Source: Lachnospiraceae bacterium
Lineage (GTDB): Bacteria; Bacillota; Clostridia; Lachnospirales; Lachnospiraceae
DNA length: 64,000 nt
NCBI GenBank assembly: GCA_015056765.1
Contig: SVFQ01000004.1
Span: 62,001 to 126,000, forward strand
Direction of reading: 5' to 3'
Positions within the stretch are counted from its first letter, which is position 1. Each line of letters starts with the position of its first letter. Below are positions 17,811 through 27,507 of this stretch, piece after piece. The translations under genes and the position numbers were made by a program. The notes beneath the pieces were generated by a model, which did no database searches, was not told the DNA's origin, and was given only the letters and a program-made list of their open reading frames with translations.

Positions 17811-19153
17811 TATTTCTGCTCCTTTTCATTTCTCTCTCTAATGATGAATCGAAGTGGAGTTCCTCTAAATCCAAAGGACTCACGAATCTTATTCTCTAAA
17901 TAACGCTGGTAAGAAAAGTGCATCAGTTTCTTATCATTGACAAAAATAACAAAGGTAGGTGGCTTTACTGCCGCCTGGGTAATGTAATACAGACGAAGCA
18001 TTTTACCTTTATCCTGTGGCGGTTGCTGCAAGGTAGCTGCTTCTGACATAATCTCATTTAACACACCGGTTGATACACGAAGGGTATTATTCTCATAGAC
18101 TGCATCGATGGTCTCATAGAGCTTTGGTAATCTCTGACCTGTCTGAGCAGAAATAAAGAGAATCTCTGCATAAGGCATAAAGGATAAAGTCTTTCGCACA
18201 TCATCCGTAAATTCCTTCACGGATTTATTGTTCTTTTCGATGGCATCCCATTTGTTTACGGCAATAATCATACCTTTTCCACGCTCATGGGCAATACCGG
18301 CGATTTTGGCATCCTGCTCTGTCACACCTTCTGTAGCATCAATCATCAGAATTGTTACATCTGCTCGATCTACCGCACTTACGGTACGAATAATCATGTA
18401 CTTTTCCAGTTCTTCTTTGATTTTATTTTTACGGCGTACGCCGGCAGTATCGATCAGGACATATTCTTTACCATTGTATTTTACTTCTGTATCAATGGCA
18501 TCTCTGGTGGTACCAGCGATATCGCTGACAATCAGTCTGTTCTCCCCAAGTAGCTTATTGATCAAAGAGCTCTTACCTACATTTGGCTTACCAACAATGG
18601 CTACCTTTATACGTTCATCCTCTTCCTCTTCTCCATCTGTTTCAGGGAAAAACTTCACAATCTCATCCAGCAAATCACCGATTCCGGTACGGTTGGCAGC
18701 GGAAATAGCGTAAGGCTCTCCAATGCCCAGATTATAAAACTCATATACATCCGGAAGCATCTTTTCGTAGTTATCTACCTTGTTGACACATAGTACTACA
18801 GGTTTGCCTGCTTTACGAAGCATATTGGCAACCTTCTCATCCGCATCCACAAGGCCCTGTTTTACATCCGTCATAAACAAAATGACATCTGCAGTCTCAA
18901 TGGCGATTTCCGCCTGCTCTCTCATCTGAGATAAGATGATATCTTTACTTTCCGGCTCAATACCACCTGTATCAATCAAAGTAAAATGGTATTGTAACCA
19001 CTCAATATCTGCATAGATACGATCTCTGGTAACACCAGGGGTATCCTGCACGATAGAAATTTTCTCACCTACCAAGGCATTAAACAGCGTAGACTTTCCC
19101 ACATTTGGTCTACCTACCACTGCAACTACCGGTTTTCTCTTACTCTTACTCAT
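17810..19153 (-). CDS. der: Ribosome-assembly GTPase Der
   Basis: Essential GTPase for maturation of the 50S subunit. The 447-residue protein has two GTPase domains in tandem: first [26 protein letters not shown] and NKVD; second [27 protein letters not shown] and NKWD, followed by a C-terminal KH-like domain ending in [19 protein letters not shown] precedes the ATG. It heads the der-plsY-gpsA group. The DUF512 radical SAM gene lies 36 bases upstream on the same strand, so it may belong to the same transcript. Confidence 0.97.
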   Translation of the reverse strand: MSKSKRKPVVAVVGRPNVGKSTLFNALVGEKISIVQDTPGVTRDRIYADIEWLQYHFTLIDTGGIEPESKDIILSQMREQAEIAIETADVILFMTDVKQGLVDADEKVANMLRKAGKPVVLCVNKVDNYEKMLPDVYEFYNLGIGEPYAISAANRTGIGDLLDEIVKFFPETDGEEEEDERIKVAIVGKPNVGKSSLINKLLGENRLIVSDIAGTTRDAIDTEVKYNGKEYVLIDTAGVRRKNKIKEELEKYMIIRTVSAVDRADVTILMIDATEGVTEQDAKIAGIAHERGKGMIIAVNKWDAIEKNNKSVKEFTDDVRKTLSFMPYAEILFISAQTGQRLPKLYETIDAVYENNTLRVSTGVLNEIMSEAATLQQPPQDKGKMLRLYYITQAAVKPPTFVIFVNDKKLMHFSYQRYLENKIRESFGFRGTPLRFIIRERNEKEQK

Positions 19154-19189
19154 ACTACTCCATTCTATAAAACAAATCTAAATACAACG

Positions 19190-20515
19190 CTATACGCGAA
19201 GTACAGTATCTACAAAACTCTTGCCGCTACCTTCTACGATATCAATCTGCGTACCTAAAGTCTCTCTGACCTGTGTCAAAGTATAATCATCCAGGAATAC
19301 TTCTTCCCCGCTACGCAGTACATTGCCAGGGAGAATCAAACGATGTCCCAAATCCAGTACTTTGCACTGCGCAATGATATCCTGTCCTGTCAAAAGACCG
19401 GAAACCGTGATTCGTTCACCAAAGAAGTCATTGCGAATGGCCACCACCTGTAAATCCATCTGCGGATAAACTTCCATAATTCGATCAGCCATCTTTTTGA
19501 TATAAGGATATACCAGTCTGCCGGTGGCTAATGTCATCTTCTCGGGTGCAGGGACAAATCCACCTTTTTTAAGCTCTTCTAATCGCTGATGGAATTCATT
19601 TAGCATGAGTCTAAGCATACCCACGCCATTCTCCAACTGTAAGTAACCATCATAGCGTTCCTCTTCCGGGAGCTCTCGATCAGCCAGTACATACCACTCA
19701 TCAGAAGCATGAATAAAATGTAATCCAAACTCCTCAAAGGCTTTCTTTTGCCAAGTTTCTATCAAATCTATGACTGCCTCAGCATCCTCTTTTTCGAAAG
19801 GCTCCAGTGGATAAAGACCATCACGATACTTCGATAGCCCCACCGGTACCACAGAGACGCTCTGCACCACAGGCAAATACTCATATAAGTCGCTGATGGT
19901 TCTGGCAAGCTCCTTGCCATCATTCACCCCTTTACATAATACCACTTGTCCGTTCATCTGGATGCCAGCTTCATAGAGTCTCCTGGCTTTTTGAAGCGCA
20001 TCTCCTGCAAAACGGTTATGCAGCATCATGCATCGAAGCTCCGGATTGGTGGTTTGAAAGGATACATTGATTGGTTCCAGTCTATACTTAATAATTCTCT
20101 CAATATCATGCTCTGACATATTAGTCAAAGTCACATAGTTTCCCTGTAAAAAGGAAAGTCTGGAATCATCATCTTTAAAATACAGGGTTTCTCGCATACC
20201 CTTAGGCATTTGATCAATAAAACAGAAAATACATTTGTTGGAACAAGACCTGTAATCATCCATCAAACCATTTTCAAACTCAACGCCTAAGTCTTCATCA
20301 TACTCTTTATCGATTTCTAAGACAGCTTCTTCCCCGTCCTTGGTAAGGACAGTCACTTCTACATACTCATCCTGCATGAGAAACTGGAAATCGAAAATAT
20401 CTTCAATGGGTTCGTTATTTACTTTTGTAATGGCATCTCCAATCTCCAGTCCCATTTCTTCCGCAATGCTACCGGGTAAAACCTTGGAGATGACGTGTTT
20501 TTTCTCTTTACTCAT
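19190..20515 (-). CDS. PDZ/radical SAM protein of the DUF512 family
   Basis: The protein has an N-terminal PDZ-like domain (residues 1-70, SKVLPGSIAEEMGLEIGD), then a radical SAM cluster motif CSNKCIFCF near residue 90, and a C-terminal DUF512 domain ending in DIVEGSGKSFVDTVL. DUF512 proteins are widespread in Clostridia, almost always near der, and have no proven reaction; ribosome or tRNA related roles are guesses from that neighbourhood. I placed the start at 20515, where AAAAGGAAG precedes ATG, instead of a longer frame whose extra 27 codons lack a ribosome site. The predicted product is 441 residues and cytosolic. Confidence 0.86.
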   Translation of the reverse strand: MSKEKKHVISKVLPGSIAEEMGLEIGDAITKVNNEPIEDIFDFQFLMQDEYVEVTVLTKDGEEAVLEIDKEYDEDLGVEFENGLMDDYRSCSNKCIFCFIDQMPKGMRETLYFKDDDSRLSFLQGNYVTLTNMSEHDIERIIKYRLEPINVSFQTTNPELRCMMLHNRFAGDALQKARRLYEAGIQMNGQVVLCKGVNDGKELARTISDLYEYLPVVQSVSVVPVGLSKYRDGLYPLEPFEKEDAEAVIDLIETWQKKAFEEFGLHFIHASDEWYVLADRELPEEERYDGYLQLENGVGMLRLMLNEFHQRLEELKKGGFVPAPEKMTLATGRLVYPYIKKMADRIMEVYPQMDLQVVAIRNDFFGERITVSGLLTGQDIIAQCKVLDLGHRLILPGNVLRSGEEVFLDDYTLTQVRETLGTQIDIVEGSGKSFVDTVLRV

Positions 20516-20584
20516 AAAACTTCCTTTTAGACAAAGTCCCCAAAAAAAGGACAAAATCCAACACTTTATTTTACAAGAAATTCC

Positions 20585-20613
20585 TTGACGTGTCACTAGA
20601 AATCATGTAAATT
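20585..20613 (+). promoter_or_regulatory. prs promoter
   Basis: TTGACG (20585-20590) and TAAATT (20608-20613) are 17 bases apart, about 40 bases before the prs ATG and divergent from the DUF512 gene. Confidence 0.7.
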
Positions 20614-20651
20614 ATTTTCGGCAATACAATCATGTATTAAAGGAGATTTTC

Positions 20652-21833
20652 ATGGCTGACGTTTCACTTCTGGAAAACAGGTTACCGGTAGCTCCCCTTA
20701 AACTACTGGCATTAGATTCCGCCAAAGAGAATGGCGCAATCATTAATGATTATCTAGTATCATTTCGTAAGCAGACCCACTTAAACTTTAAAGGAGATCC
20801 GGCATTTCAGGGATATCATGCAGACAATTATCTCATCGATGCAGAATGCCCTAGATTTTCCTCCGGCGAAAGCAAGGGAATGTTCCATGAAACTGTTCGT
20901 GGTAAAGACTTATACATCTTAGTAGATGTATGTAACCACTCTTGTACCTACTCCCTGTATGGAATGGTAAATCATAAATCCCCTGATGATCACTATCAGG
21001 ATTTAAAACGTGTAATCGCTGCTGCTGCAGGTAAAGCACATCGTATCAATGTCATTATGCCTTTCCTTTATGAAGGCAGACAGCATCGTAAAAAAGGTAG
21101 AGAATCCTTAGACTGCGCTTACGCATTAGAAGAATTACAAAGCATGGGCGTGTCCAACATCATTACCTTTGATGCCCATGACCCAAGAGTTATGAATGCT
21201 ACTCCACTTTGTGGATTTGATAATTTCATGCCTACTTACCAGTTCACCAAATCCCTACTTGCAAATGTTCCGGACATCAAGATTGATAAAGAACATCTCT
21301 TAATCATCTCTCCAGATGAAGGCGCTTTGGATAGAGCTATATACTTCTCCAACGTGTTGGGTGTAGATGCCGGTATGTTCTACAAGAGACGTGACTACTC
21401 CACCATCGTAAATGGTAAAAACCCTATCGTCGCTCACGAATTCCTGGGCGATAATATCGAAGGCAAAGACGTCATCATCGTAGATGATATGATTGCATCC
21501 GGTGGAAGTATGTTAGACACTGCTCGTATGCTGAAAGAAATGGGATGCAAACGTGTCTTCATCTGCACCACTTTTGGTCTCTTTACCGAAGGCACCAAAG
21601 CTTTTGATGAAGCCTATGCCAAAGGCCTTTTTGATAAGGTAATCACCACCAACTGCACCTATCAGATTCCGGAACTGTTGGAAAGAGAATGGTACATCAC
21701 AGCAGATATGAATAAGCTGATTGCATCCATCATCGACCACATGAATCACAACGTATCTATGGACGCACTTACCACTCCTACTCAGAAGATTAAAGAAAAA
21801 ATCGAGCTTTATGCTCGCGAAGGTCATATTTAA
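20652..21833 (+). CDS. prs: Ribose-phosphate pyrophosphokinase (PRPP synthetase), long form
   Basis: Makes PRPP from ribose-5-phosphate and ATP for nucleotide, histidine, tryptophan and NAD synthesis. The 393-residue protein is about 75 residues longer than the usual enzyme, with extra residues at the N-terminus and around residues 95-130. The PRPP-binding loop VIIVDDMIASGGSMLDT is intact near residue 280, and PFLYEGRQHRKKGRES corresponds to the ATP/regulatory region. Long forms of this kind are frequent in Lachnospiraceae. AAAGGAGA is the ribosome site. It is a single-gene unit with its own promoter and terminator. Confidence 0.93.
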   Translation: MADVSLLENRLPVAPLKLLALDSAKENGAIINDYLVSFRKQTHLNFKGDPAFQGYHADNYLIDAECPRFSSGESKGMFHETVRGKDLYILVDVCNHSCTYSLYGMVNHKSPDDHYQDLKRVIAAAAGKAHRINVIMPFLYEGRQHRKKGRESLDCAYALEELQSMGVSNIITFDAHDPRVMNATPLCGFDNFMPTYQFTKSLLANVPDIKIDKEHLLIISPDEGALDRAIYFSNVLGVDAGMFYKRRDYSTIVNGKNPIVAHEFLGDNIEGKDVIIVDDMIASGGSMLDTARMLKEMGCKRVFICTTFGLFTEGTKAFDEAYAKGLFDKVITTNCTYQIPELLEREWYITADMNKLIASIIDHMNHNVSMDALTTPTQKIKEKIELYAREGHI

Positions 21834-21845
21834 ACCGATACAAAT

Positions 21846-21873
21846 AAAGCTCCCTGCCCGCAGGGAGCTTTTC
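21846..21873. terminator. Terminator between convergent prs and Memo-AMMECR1 genes
   Basis: AAAGCTCCCTG-CCCG-CAGGGAGCTTTT forms an 11-bp stem with T-run on the plus strand and A-run on the other side, so it can work in both directions. Confidence 0.9.
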
Positions 21874-21881
21874 TTAGTTCA

Positions 21882-23228
21882 TCACTTCTCTTCATGCCTG
21901 ATGACTTCAAATCGCTGTAATTCCACCTCTTCAAAAGGGCTAATTCCGGCCTTTTGTTTTGCAATGGCTATTTGGTCCTCTACTGTATCTACACCATCCA
22001 AATCAGGAAGTAACAAACCTCTACGGCCACCTTTGGTAACGATAACACCATAACGCTTCACATCTAACTGGGAAGGTGAATCGATTGGTTCCGGTGTTCC
22101 CATCACATCTACATTGATTTCCAAAAACGGAATCTCATCCTCTGTAATCGGTCGGAATCTGGGGTCCCTGGTAGACGCGCTAATGGCATTCTGAATAATC
22201 TCCTCTGCCACACACTCTGTAGTCGGGAAAATCGTACCGATACAACCTCGAAGCATTCCATGCTCATGGATAGACACGAAAGCACCTGCCGCCGTGGTGT
22301 ACATTTCTCTCGGCAAATCCTCCGGCAAATCTAATACACTACCATGCGCTATGTAGCTTTCTAAAGAATCCCATGCAAGCCTCACATAAGGATCAAAAGT
22401 ATCATTACTCTTGCTTTTCTCATCTCCTTGCATTGGATAGAACGAGGCAATACCGTACCCTACACCTGTGACATCCTGGTGAGAGTATACAGTAGGCTTC
22501 ACTCTCATTCCCTCTAATGCACCAGCCATAATGGTAAAGGACCTGTGTCCACACTCGGCAGCTCTTTCACAAAACGATTCACTATACGTAATCAACTCAT
22601 CAAATGCTGCTCTCCTAGCCACATCCATGATACGGTCATCATACTGCGGTCCCTCCGGTGCAAAACCATAGGGTCCGTCTTCTTTTAACTTATGAGATAA
22701 ATCCCCGCTGGCTACAAAGACCACTTTTCTACCAGTCATATTTACAGTCTTTTGAATCATCTCACCAAATCGATAATGGTCTGAAAGACTTAGACCCGAT
22801 AAACCGATACGGATGATTTTGCCCCCAGTGTATTTCTGTCGAATAAACCAAAGCGGCACCATGGTGCCGTGGTCTAACCTAGGGTCTCTCTCCCCATCTA
22901 CACCGGCAGGGAATCCCACCTCGTCTGCAATCTCGCAAATCTTATCACGCAAAACATAATCATACTCTTCTGTAAAAGATACACTGGGTGCGCCAAACTG
23001 AGCGAAGTTGCCGGTAGCTCTCATTCCCGGAGAGATATGGATATAATCCGAGTACATGATACTGTGCGGACTGGTAATGATGATGGTCTCCGGCTTTAAA
23101 GCTGCGATTTCATCTGCGACTTTCTCATATGCCCGTGTGGTCTCAGCAATTACCTTCTCGCCGCCTCTGCCGATAGCCGGTACAATCAGCGGTGGATGCG
23201 GAACCATAAAAGCTGCTAAAATCCCCAT
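21882..23228 (-). CDS. AmmeMemoRadiSam system fused protein (Memo/LigB-like + AMMECR1)
   Basis: The 448-residue protein joins two domains. Residues 1-265 form a class III extradiol dioxygenase/Memo-like fold (FMVPHPPLIVPAIGRGG, ITSPHS, LDHGTMVPLWF, VASGDLSHKL), with the His residues that bind metal in this fold. Residues from about 275 form AMMECR1 (DPYVRLAWDSLESYI, GAFVSIHEHGMLRGCIGT, STRDPRF). This pair and a radical SAM partner define the AmmeMemoRadiSam trio, found together in many anaerobes but of unknown reaction. Here the radical SAM gene lies one gene upstream, with a YitT gene between. GGGGAGGAGG precedes the ATG. Confidence 0.9.
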   Translation of the reverse strand: MGILAAFMVPHPPLIVPAIGRGGEKVIAETTRAYEKVADEIAALKPETIIITSPHSIMYSDYIHISPGMRATGNFAQFGAPSVSFTEEYDYVLRDKICEIADEVGFPAGVDGERDPRLDHGTMVPLWFIRQKYTGGKIIRIGLSGLSLSDHYRFGEMIQKTVNMTGRKVVFVASGDLSHKLKEDGPYGFAPEGPQYDDRIMDVARRAAFDELITYSESFCERAAECGHRSFTIMAGALEGMRVKPTVYSHQDVTGVGYGIASFYPMQGDEKSKSNDTFDPYVRLAWDSLESYIAHGSVLDLPEDLPREMYTTAAGAFVSIHEHGMLRGCIGTIFPTTECVAEEIIQNAISASTRDPRFRPITEDEIPFLEINVDVMGTPEPIDSPSQLDVKRYGVIVTKGGRRGLLLPDLDGVDTVEDQIAIAKQKAGISPFEEVELQRFEVIRHEEK

Positions 23229-23249
23229 AGCTGCCTCCTCCCCTAAAGG

Positions 23250-24086
23250 TTATCTCAGAATCTCATCTATCGTGGATATGGTACTAAAACTTCCGGTATG
23301 TGTAGAAATGATATCCTTCATAATCGGCAATTCGAAATAACTGATATAACAAATCAAGGTATTGTTCTCACCTTGAATCGCACCTCTGGAATCCATGATA
23401 GTGCAGGTCTTATTAAGTTCTTTCTTGATGGCATCGATGATGCCATCAGGATCCTGGGTAATAATCGTAACCTGCTTGATGGATTCGAAGTGATCTGTAT
23501 AGTGGTCGATGACTGCTGTAGCGACTACATATACCAGTAGACTGAGTAGCGCTGCATTCACATCGATGACCAAGAACACAGTAAAATATACCATAGCATT
23601 AAATGCCAGCAGTATAGGTGTCATACTATAGTTTCGTCCGGTCTTATCCGAAAGTTTCTTCACTACGATGTTGGCTAGAATCTCCGAGCCATCGATGCAT
23701 CCGCCATTACGTAGAATCAAAGATAAACCAGCACCTAATATCGCACCACCAAAAGCAACAGCCAAAAAGTGCTCCGTATTCAATTCAAATGGGATTTCTT
23801 CAAAGAATTCAAGACCAACCATATAGACAATAGATCCAATGGCGGCTTTCAAAGTAAACTTCCGTCCAAGTACCAAGAATCCGGCTATGATAAAAGGTAC
23901 TACGACAAAGAATACACACAATGATAAAGATAATCCGGTTAGTTTACTGATGATAATCGCTACACCCGCTGTACCATAATCAATGGCATCATTTGGTAGC
24001 AAAATCAAAGCAACCGAAAAGCTGGCCATGACAGCCCCTAGAATAATGAGAATAATAGACAAACCTTCACTTTTTTTCTTCTTCAT
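23250..24086 (-). CDS. YitT-family membrane protein
   Basis: Integral membrane protein of 278 residues with five to six helices (YitT/DUF161 part to about residue 185) and a soluble DUF2179 tail (about residues 205-278, VTIITQDPDGIIDAIKKEL). YitT proteins are common in Firmicutes; no transported substrate is proven. Its ATG shares a base with the TGA of the radical SAM gene and it ends 21 bases before the Memo-AMMECR1 gene, so it sits inside the AmmeMemoRadiSam operon and may be a partner of that system. A second YitT protein is encoded at 41.2-42.1 kb. Confidence 0.88.
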   Translation of the reverse strand: MKKKKSEGLSIILIILGAVMASFSVALILLPNDAIDYGTAGVAIIISKLTGLSLSLCVFFVVVPFIIAGFLVLGRKFTLKAAIGSIVYMVGLEFFEEIPFELNTEHFLAVAFGGAILGAGLSLILRNGGCIDGSEILANIVVKKLSDKTGRNYSMTPILLAFNAMVYFTVFLVIDVNAALLSLLVYVVATAVIDHYTDHFESIKQVTIITQDPDGIIDAIKKELNKTCTIMDSRGAIQGENNTLICYISYFELPIMKDIISTHTGSFSTISTIDEILR

Positions 24087-24945
24087 CAGCAGTTCCCCGT
24101 ATAGACAAAATTTAAATACTCTTCTGCTACCGTTTTGAAATGATAGACAAGATCCACAGGTGTGGCATCTCGGTCTTTCATATGGAATCTAGGAAAGAAC
24201 CTAGATAAATGTAGTGGTATATTCTGTCCAATCTGATTTCCGGCAGTATCTTTCAAATCAGCAATCCATTGGCTTAGTGCACGGATTTCCTCTTCTGTAT
24301 CATTCTCCCCATGAATGATTAAAGTAGTCAGTTCCACATGACAATGCTTTACTGCTTCTGTGATAAAATCCATCACCATCTGACGATTTCCCTTCAGAAG
24401 GTCCTGATAATACGAATCCGTAAAGCCTTTCAAATCGATGTTCATAGCATCGACATAGTCAAAGAGTTCACCAACTGTTTCCACCGAGGCCATACCATTA
24501 GATACCAAAATCGTCCTCAGACCTCTTGGCTTTAACAGTTTCGCAGTATCTAGGATATATTCGTAGGAAATCAAAGGTTCATTATAGGTAAATGCCACAC
24601 CGATATTCCCGTAAGGCATTTGCTCTTCTGCAATACGCACAAGCTCCTCCGGTGAAATGTACCGGGCCTCTTTTTTGACAAAAGCCACCTCATCTGACCA
24701 AGAAATCTCATAGTTTTGGCAAAATGGACAACGCAGGTTACACCCATAACTACCCACCGACAAAATCTTACTTCCGGGTAGAACCGGTTCAGCGGTTTCT
24801 TCTCGATTGGGTCTAAAGCCAAACTGGTGATTCTACCATAGTTTTCCGGCACTACAATTCCAGCTCTGCAGGTACGTCCACCGCAGAATCCCAATTTTCC
24901 CTCTTCGATATCGCATTGTCTGAAACAAACCTTGCACTTTGCCAT
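24086..24945 (-). pseudogene. AmmeMemoRadiSam radical SAM enzyme, frame broken by one base
   Basis: The N-terminal part (from ATG at 24945: MAKCKVCFRQCDIEEGKLGF ... EKKPLNRFYP) and the rest (ILSVGSYGCNLRCPFCQNYE ... to the stop at 24086) are in two different frames. The join falls at the C/G run 24774-24778 (minus-strand TACCCGGAAG); one extra C or G there restores RFYPGSKILSVGS, the expected family sequence, and a 286-residue protein. The radical SAM motif CNLRCPFC lies intact in the second part. All later family blocks (AFTYNEP, DAMNIDLKGF, HLSRFFPRF) are present and the reading frame is otherwise clean, so this is a fresh mutation, a sequencing error, or a frameshifted gene. The flavoprotein gene precedes and YitT follows. 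Confidence 0.85.
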
Positions 24946-24956
24946 AAATATACCTA

Positions 24957-25577
24957 TTAATCAGATATGAAGTGTGTCCAAAGGTGTTCTTCTTTCTCCG
25001 GTAAGCCGAATTTCTCCTTACCAAGAGCAATACTCTTCATCAGGAAAGACATATTTCTAGCCAGTGTTCTCATAGTCTGAAGACCTTCTAAGTCTTTCTC
25101 TGCTTCCCCGGGAGTTCTACCATGGACACTATTCCAATACTGGCTAGAAGCCACAGGCATACCGCTGATGGTAAAATACTTATTCAGCTCATCATAAGTA
25201 GCAGATAAGCCTCCACGTCTAGCTACCACAACGCTAGCGCCCACTTTCATGGTCTTATCAAAGCTGGTGCTATAGAATAGACGATCTAGACAGGCAATCA
25301 ACGTAGCATTTGCAGATGCATAATAAACAGGAGAAGCTACAATCAGCCCATCCGCTTCCTCAAACTTCGGTGCAATCAGATTCACAGCATCGTCAAATAC
25401 GCATTTCCCTGTTTTACCACAGGAACCACACGCGATACATCCTCTGATATCCTGATTACCGATCTGCATCACTTCGGTTTCAATGCCTTCTGTTTCAAAG
25501 GTCTTTACTAATTCATTTACTGCTACGGAAGTGTTTCCATTTGCTCTTGGACTACCGTTTAAAATCAATACTTTCAT
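24957..25577 (-). CDS. Iron-sulfur flavoprotein (NADPH-dependent FMN reductase family)
   Basis: Cytosolic electron carrier or reductase binding FMN and probably a [4Fe-4S] cluster. The 206-residue protein starts with the flavodoxin-like loop VLILNGSPRANGNTS and then has CIACGSCGKTGKC near residue 48, the compact C-x2-C-x2-C-x5-C motif of archaeal and clostridial iron-sulfur flavoproteins; ASPVYYASANATL binds the flavin ring. I use ATG at 25577, since GGAAG is correctly spaced for it and too close to the ATG at 25586. It ends 12 bases before the radical SAM gene and is a plausible electron donor to it. Confidence 0.88.
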   Translation of the reverse strand: MKVLILNGSPRANGNTSVAVNELVKTFETEGIETEVMQIGNQDIRGCIACGSCGKTGKCVFDDAVNLIAPKFEEADGLIVASPVYYASANATLIACLDRLFYSTSFDKTMKVGASVVVARRGGLSATYDELNKYFTISGMPVASSQYWNSVHGRTPGEAEKDLEGLQTMRTLARNMSFLMKSIALGKEKFGLPEKEEHLWTHFISD

Positions 25578-25604
25578 ATCTATCATACTTCCTTTCCTAC
25601 AAAC

Positions 25605-26297
25605 CTACGCCACATTCTTGGTAATCAGCGTCTTTACAGATTCATCTAGTCTTTGGTGATGCACATGAGTGGCATCGAATTTCACGGTAGAAAATGCAAA
25701 CTGCATAATCGGTCCCATACCAAAGGCACAAATCAAAGTACCGATACCTACCGGTCCACCTAGAAGCCAGCCGATAAAGGTAGCTAGACTTAAAAGTCCG
25801 ATACTAATAGCGCCAATCGGTACTTTCTTCATCCTCTTTGCTAAACCAACCAGCAGCGTATCTCTAGGACCACAACCAAGTGCAGCACTCATATAGGTAT
25901 ACTGGGTATACGCCATAATGAATAGACCTACAATCATCACGGGAATACCATAGACGATGGAATCACACTTCGGTACTGCATGAATATGATTAAAGAAATC
26001 CACAGATTTCCCAACTACGATAGAATCAATAAACATAGCGATTCCAATGGGCTCTTTCAGGAAAATATCAATGCCTAATATGGTAAGACTTACGATGATG
26101 GATGCTGTACCATACAGGATACCTAAACTCTTGGACATACCGATATGCAGTACATCCCACGGGCTGGTTCCGATATTTGCCTGAATGGTAAGGTAGATTC
26201 CAAACCCATTTACAAATAGGCTAAAAGCAGCCAGCAAGATATTGATGACGATAGCTCCCCAGGTACGATTTTCTTTTAATTGATTTAACTGTAACAC
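25605..26297 (-). CDS. YczE/YyaS-family membrane protein
   Basis: A 230-residue integral membrane protein with about five helices; GIYLTIQANIGTSPWDVLHIG near residue 37 and SAALGCGPRDTLLVGLAK near residue 137 are the duplicated motif of the YczE family, which is distantly related to YitT. Function unknown. The first codon is GTG at 26297, with GGAAC upstream; no ATG is available nearby. It lies directly ahead of the iron-sulfur flavoprotein gene, so it is probably the first gene of the AmmeMemoRadiSam operon. Confidence 0.83.
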   Translation of the reverse strand: MLQLNQLKENRTWGAIVINILLAAFSLFVNGFGIYLTIQANIGTSPWDVLHIGMSKSLGILYGTASIIVSLTILGIDIFLKEPIGIAMFIDSIVVGKSVDFFNHIHAVPKCDSIVYGIPVMIVGLFIMAYTQYTYMSAALGCGPRDTLLVGLAKRMKKVPIGAISIGLLSLATFIGWLLGGPVGIGTLICAFGMGPIMQFAFSTVKFDATHVHHQRLDESVKTLITKNVA

Positions 26298-26338
26298 AAT
26301 AAATAGTTCCTTCTAAAATTTGAATATTGCAATAAGCA

Positions 26339-27460
26339 TTACCAATAAGGCTCCGGCTTTAGTTCATCGCCATACTGATATAGATCATCCGTAAAACCGA
26401 TTTTCATCCTTTGCATATTTATCATATCCTTGTAATCCTCTTCGGTAACCACGGTAAGTCCCTCAGCCTCCAAGGCTTCTTTTGCAAGTTTATAAGGGTC
26501 TTTCGGGTTCTTTTTATCTTCCGGTACCTCTTCACGCTCCTCATCTTCAAGGGTGAAAAAGTAATAGTTTTGGCCATCTTCTTGTCCAAAAGTAAAGGAT
26601 TCCAGCCACATATAAATGTGACGACCGATAAAGTGATTACAATACTCTAATTCTCCATCATCTCCTGCTTCATAACCATCTTCATGGAAATGATACCAAA
26701 AATGGAAGTTACCATCTGCATCAATGTATCCGTGATCGCCACCATGACTTACAGCACCACTAGATCCAAAGGAATCCATTTCACCGTTATAATATACATT
26801 CGTTTCGCAGCGACTCCAGGAATCTCCCGCAAAACAAAGTTTAAGCTTCCCACCAATGTTTTTTACAATCAACGTAAGATTGAATTCCGAAGCCCCGATT
26901 GCACAATGTAGCTCATAGTTCCCATCCAGACCTGCATCAATGTAGGATACTTCAGTAATTTCATATAACCATCCTTCACTGTATTGCCCTTCCGCCACCA
27001 GTTTTTCTTCCATTTCCGTAAGGGTATAGCTTTGTCCATCCTCTAAGACTTCTGATAAGCAAATATACTGCCCAAAGTCTCCTTTTTTGTCGTAAACTGC
27101 TTTTGCTTTTCCTGCAAGAAAGTCTTGATATAACTTGTCAGACTCTTCATCTATTTCCGTTTCCAATTGATCCTTTGTTTTGGAAGAGATGAAATCCACA
27201 TATTTCTCATATTGATCATAATATGCTGCGCGTTTTGCTGCTTCGTCTTCTTCACTAGTTTCAGTTTCAGAAGTTTCTGTCTCCAGTGTTTCTGTTTCAA
27301 TTGTTTCTGTATCTTCTTCCAGTGTTTCTTCTTCGATTTTTGCAGTCTCTGTTTCATTCTTAGATTTATCATCATGAGATGCGTCCTGATGACCACACGC
27401 CACCATCAAGCAGGAAGCTGCAAGCAAAGCTAGTATTTGAAATCTATTCTTATCTCTCAT
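26339..27460 (-). CDS. Lipoprotein with Glu/Thr-rich linker, unknown function
   Basis: I do not recognise the family. The protein starts with a lipoprotein signal (MRDKNRFQILALLAASC then LMVAC, Cys about residue 22), followed by a 36-residue stretch made almost only of Glu, Thr, Ser, Leu and Ile, and a folded part of about 300 residues rich in aromatic and acidic residues (YIDADGNFHFWYHFHEDGY). The start is uncertain: ATG at 27460 gives the neatest signal peptide, ATG at 27484 is also possible, and neither has a strong ribosome site. It follows the GNAT gene closely. Attachment to the outer face of the membrane is inferred from the lipobox. Confidence 0.65.
   Translation of the reverse strand: MRDKNRFQILALLAASCLMVACGHQDASHDDKSKNETETAKIEEETLEEDTETIETETLETETSETETSEEDEAAKRAAYYDQYEKYVDFISSKTKDQLETEIDEESDKLYQDFLAGKAKAVYDKKGDFGQYICLSEVLEDGQSYTLTEMEEKLVAEGQYSEGWLYEITEVSYIDAGLDGNYELHCAIGASEFNLTLIVKNIGGKLKLCFAGDSWSRCETNVYYNGEMDSFGSSGAVSHGGDHGYIDADGNFHFWYHFHEDGYEAGDDGELEYCNHFIGRHIYMWLESFTFGQEDGQNYYFFTLEDEEREEVPEDKKNPKDPYKLAKEALEAEGLTVVTEEDYKDMINMQRMKIGFTDDLYQYGDELKPEPYW
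27248..27355 (-). repeat. Low-complexity Glu/Thr coding repeat in the lipoprotein gene
   Basis: About 108 bases are built from degenerate units of GAAACTGAAAC type and encode alternating Glu-Thr (for example ETETLETETSETETSEED). It is a wall- or membrane-spanning linker at protein level and could vary in length by slippage. Confidence 0.7.
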
Positions 27461-27507
27461 ATCTTTTTTATAATGCCTATCCATATAATGTTTTTCATTA
27501 GAATCAT

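Noticed and set aside
24957..25586. Earlier start codon of the iron-sulfur flavoprotein at 25586
   Set aside because: The ribosome site GGAAG is only 1-2 bases from that ATG but well spaced for the ATG at 25577.
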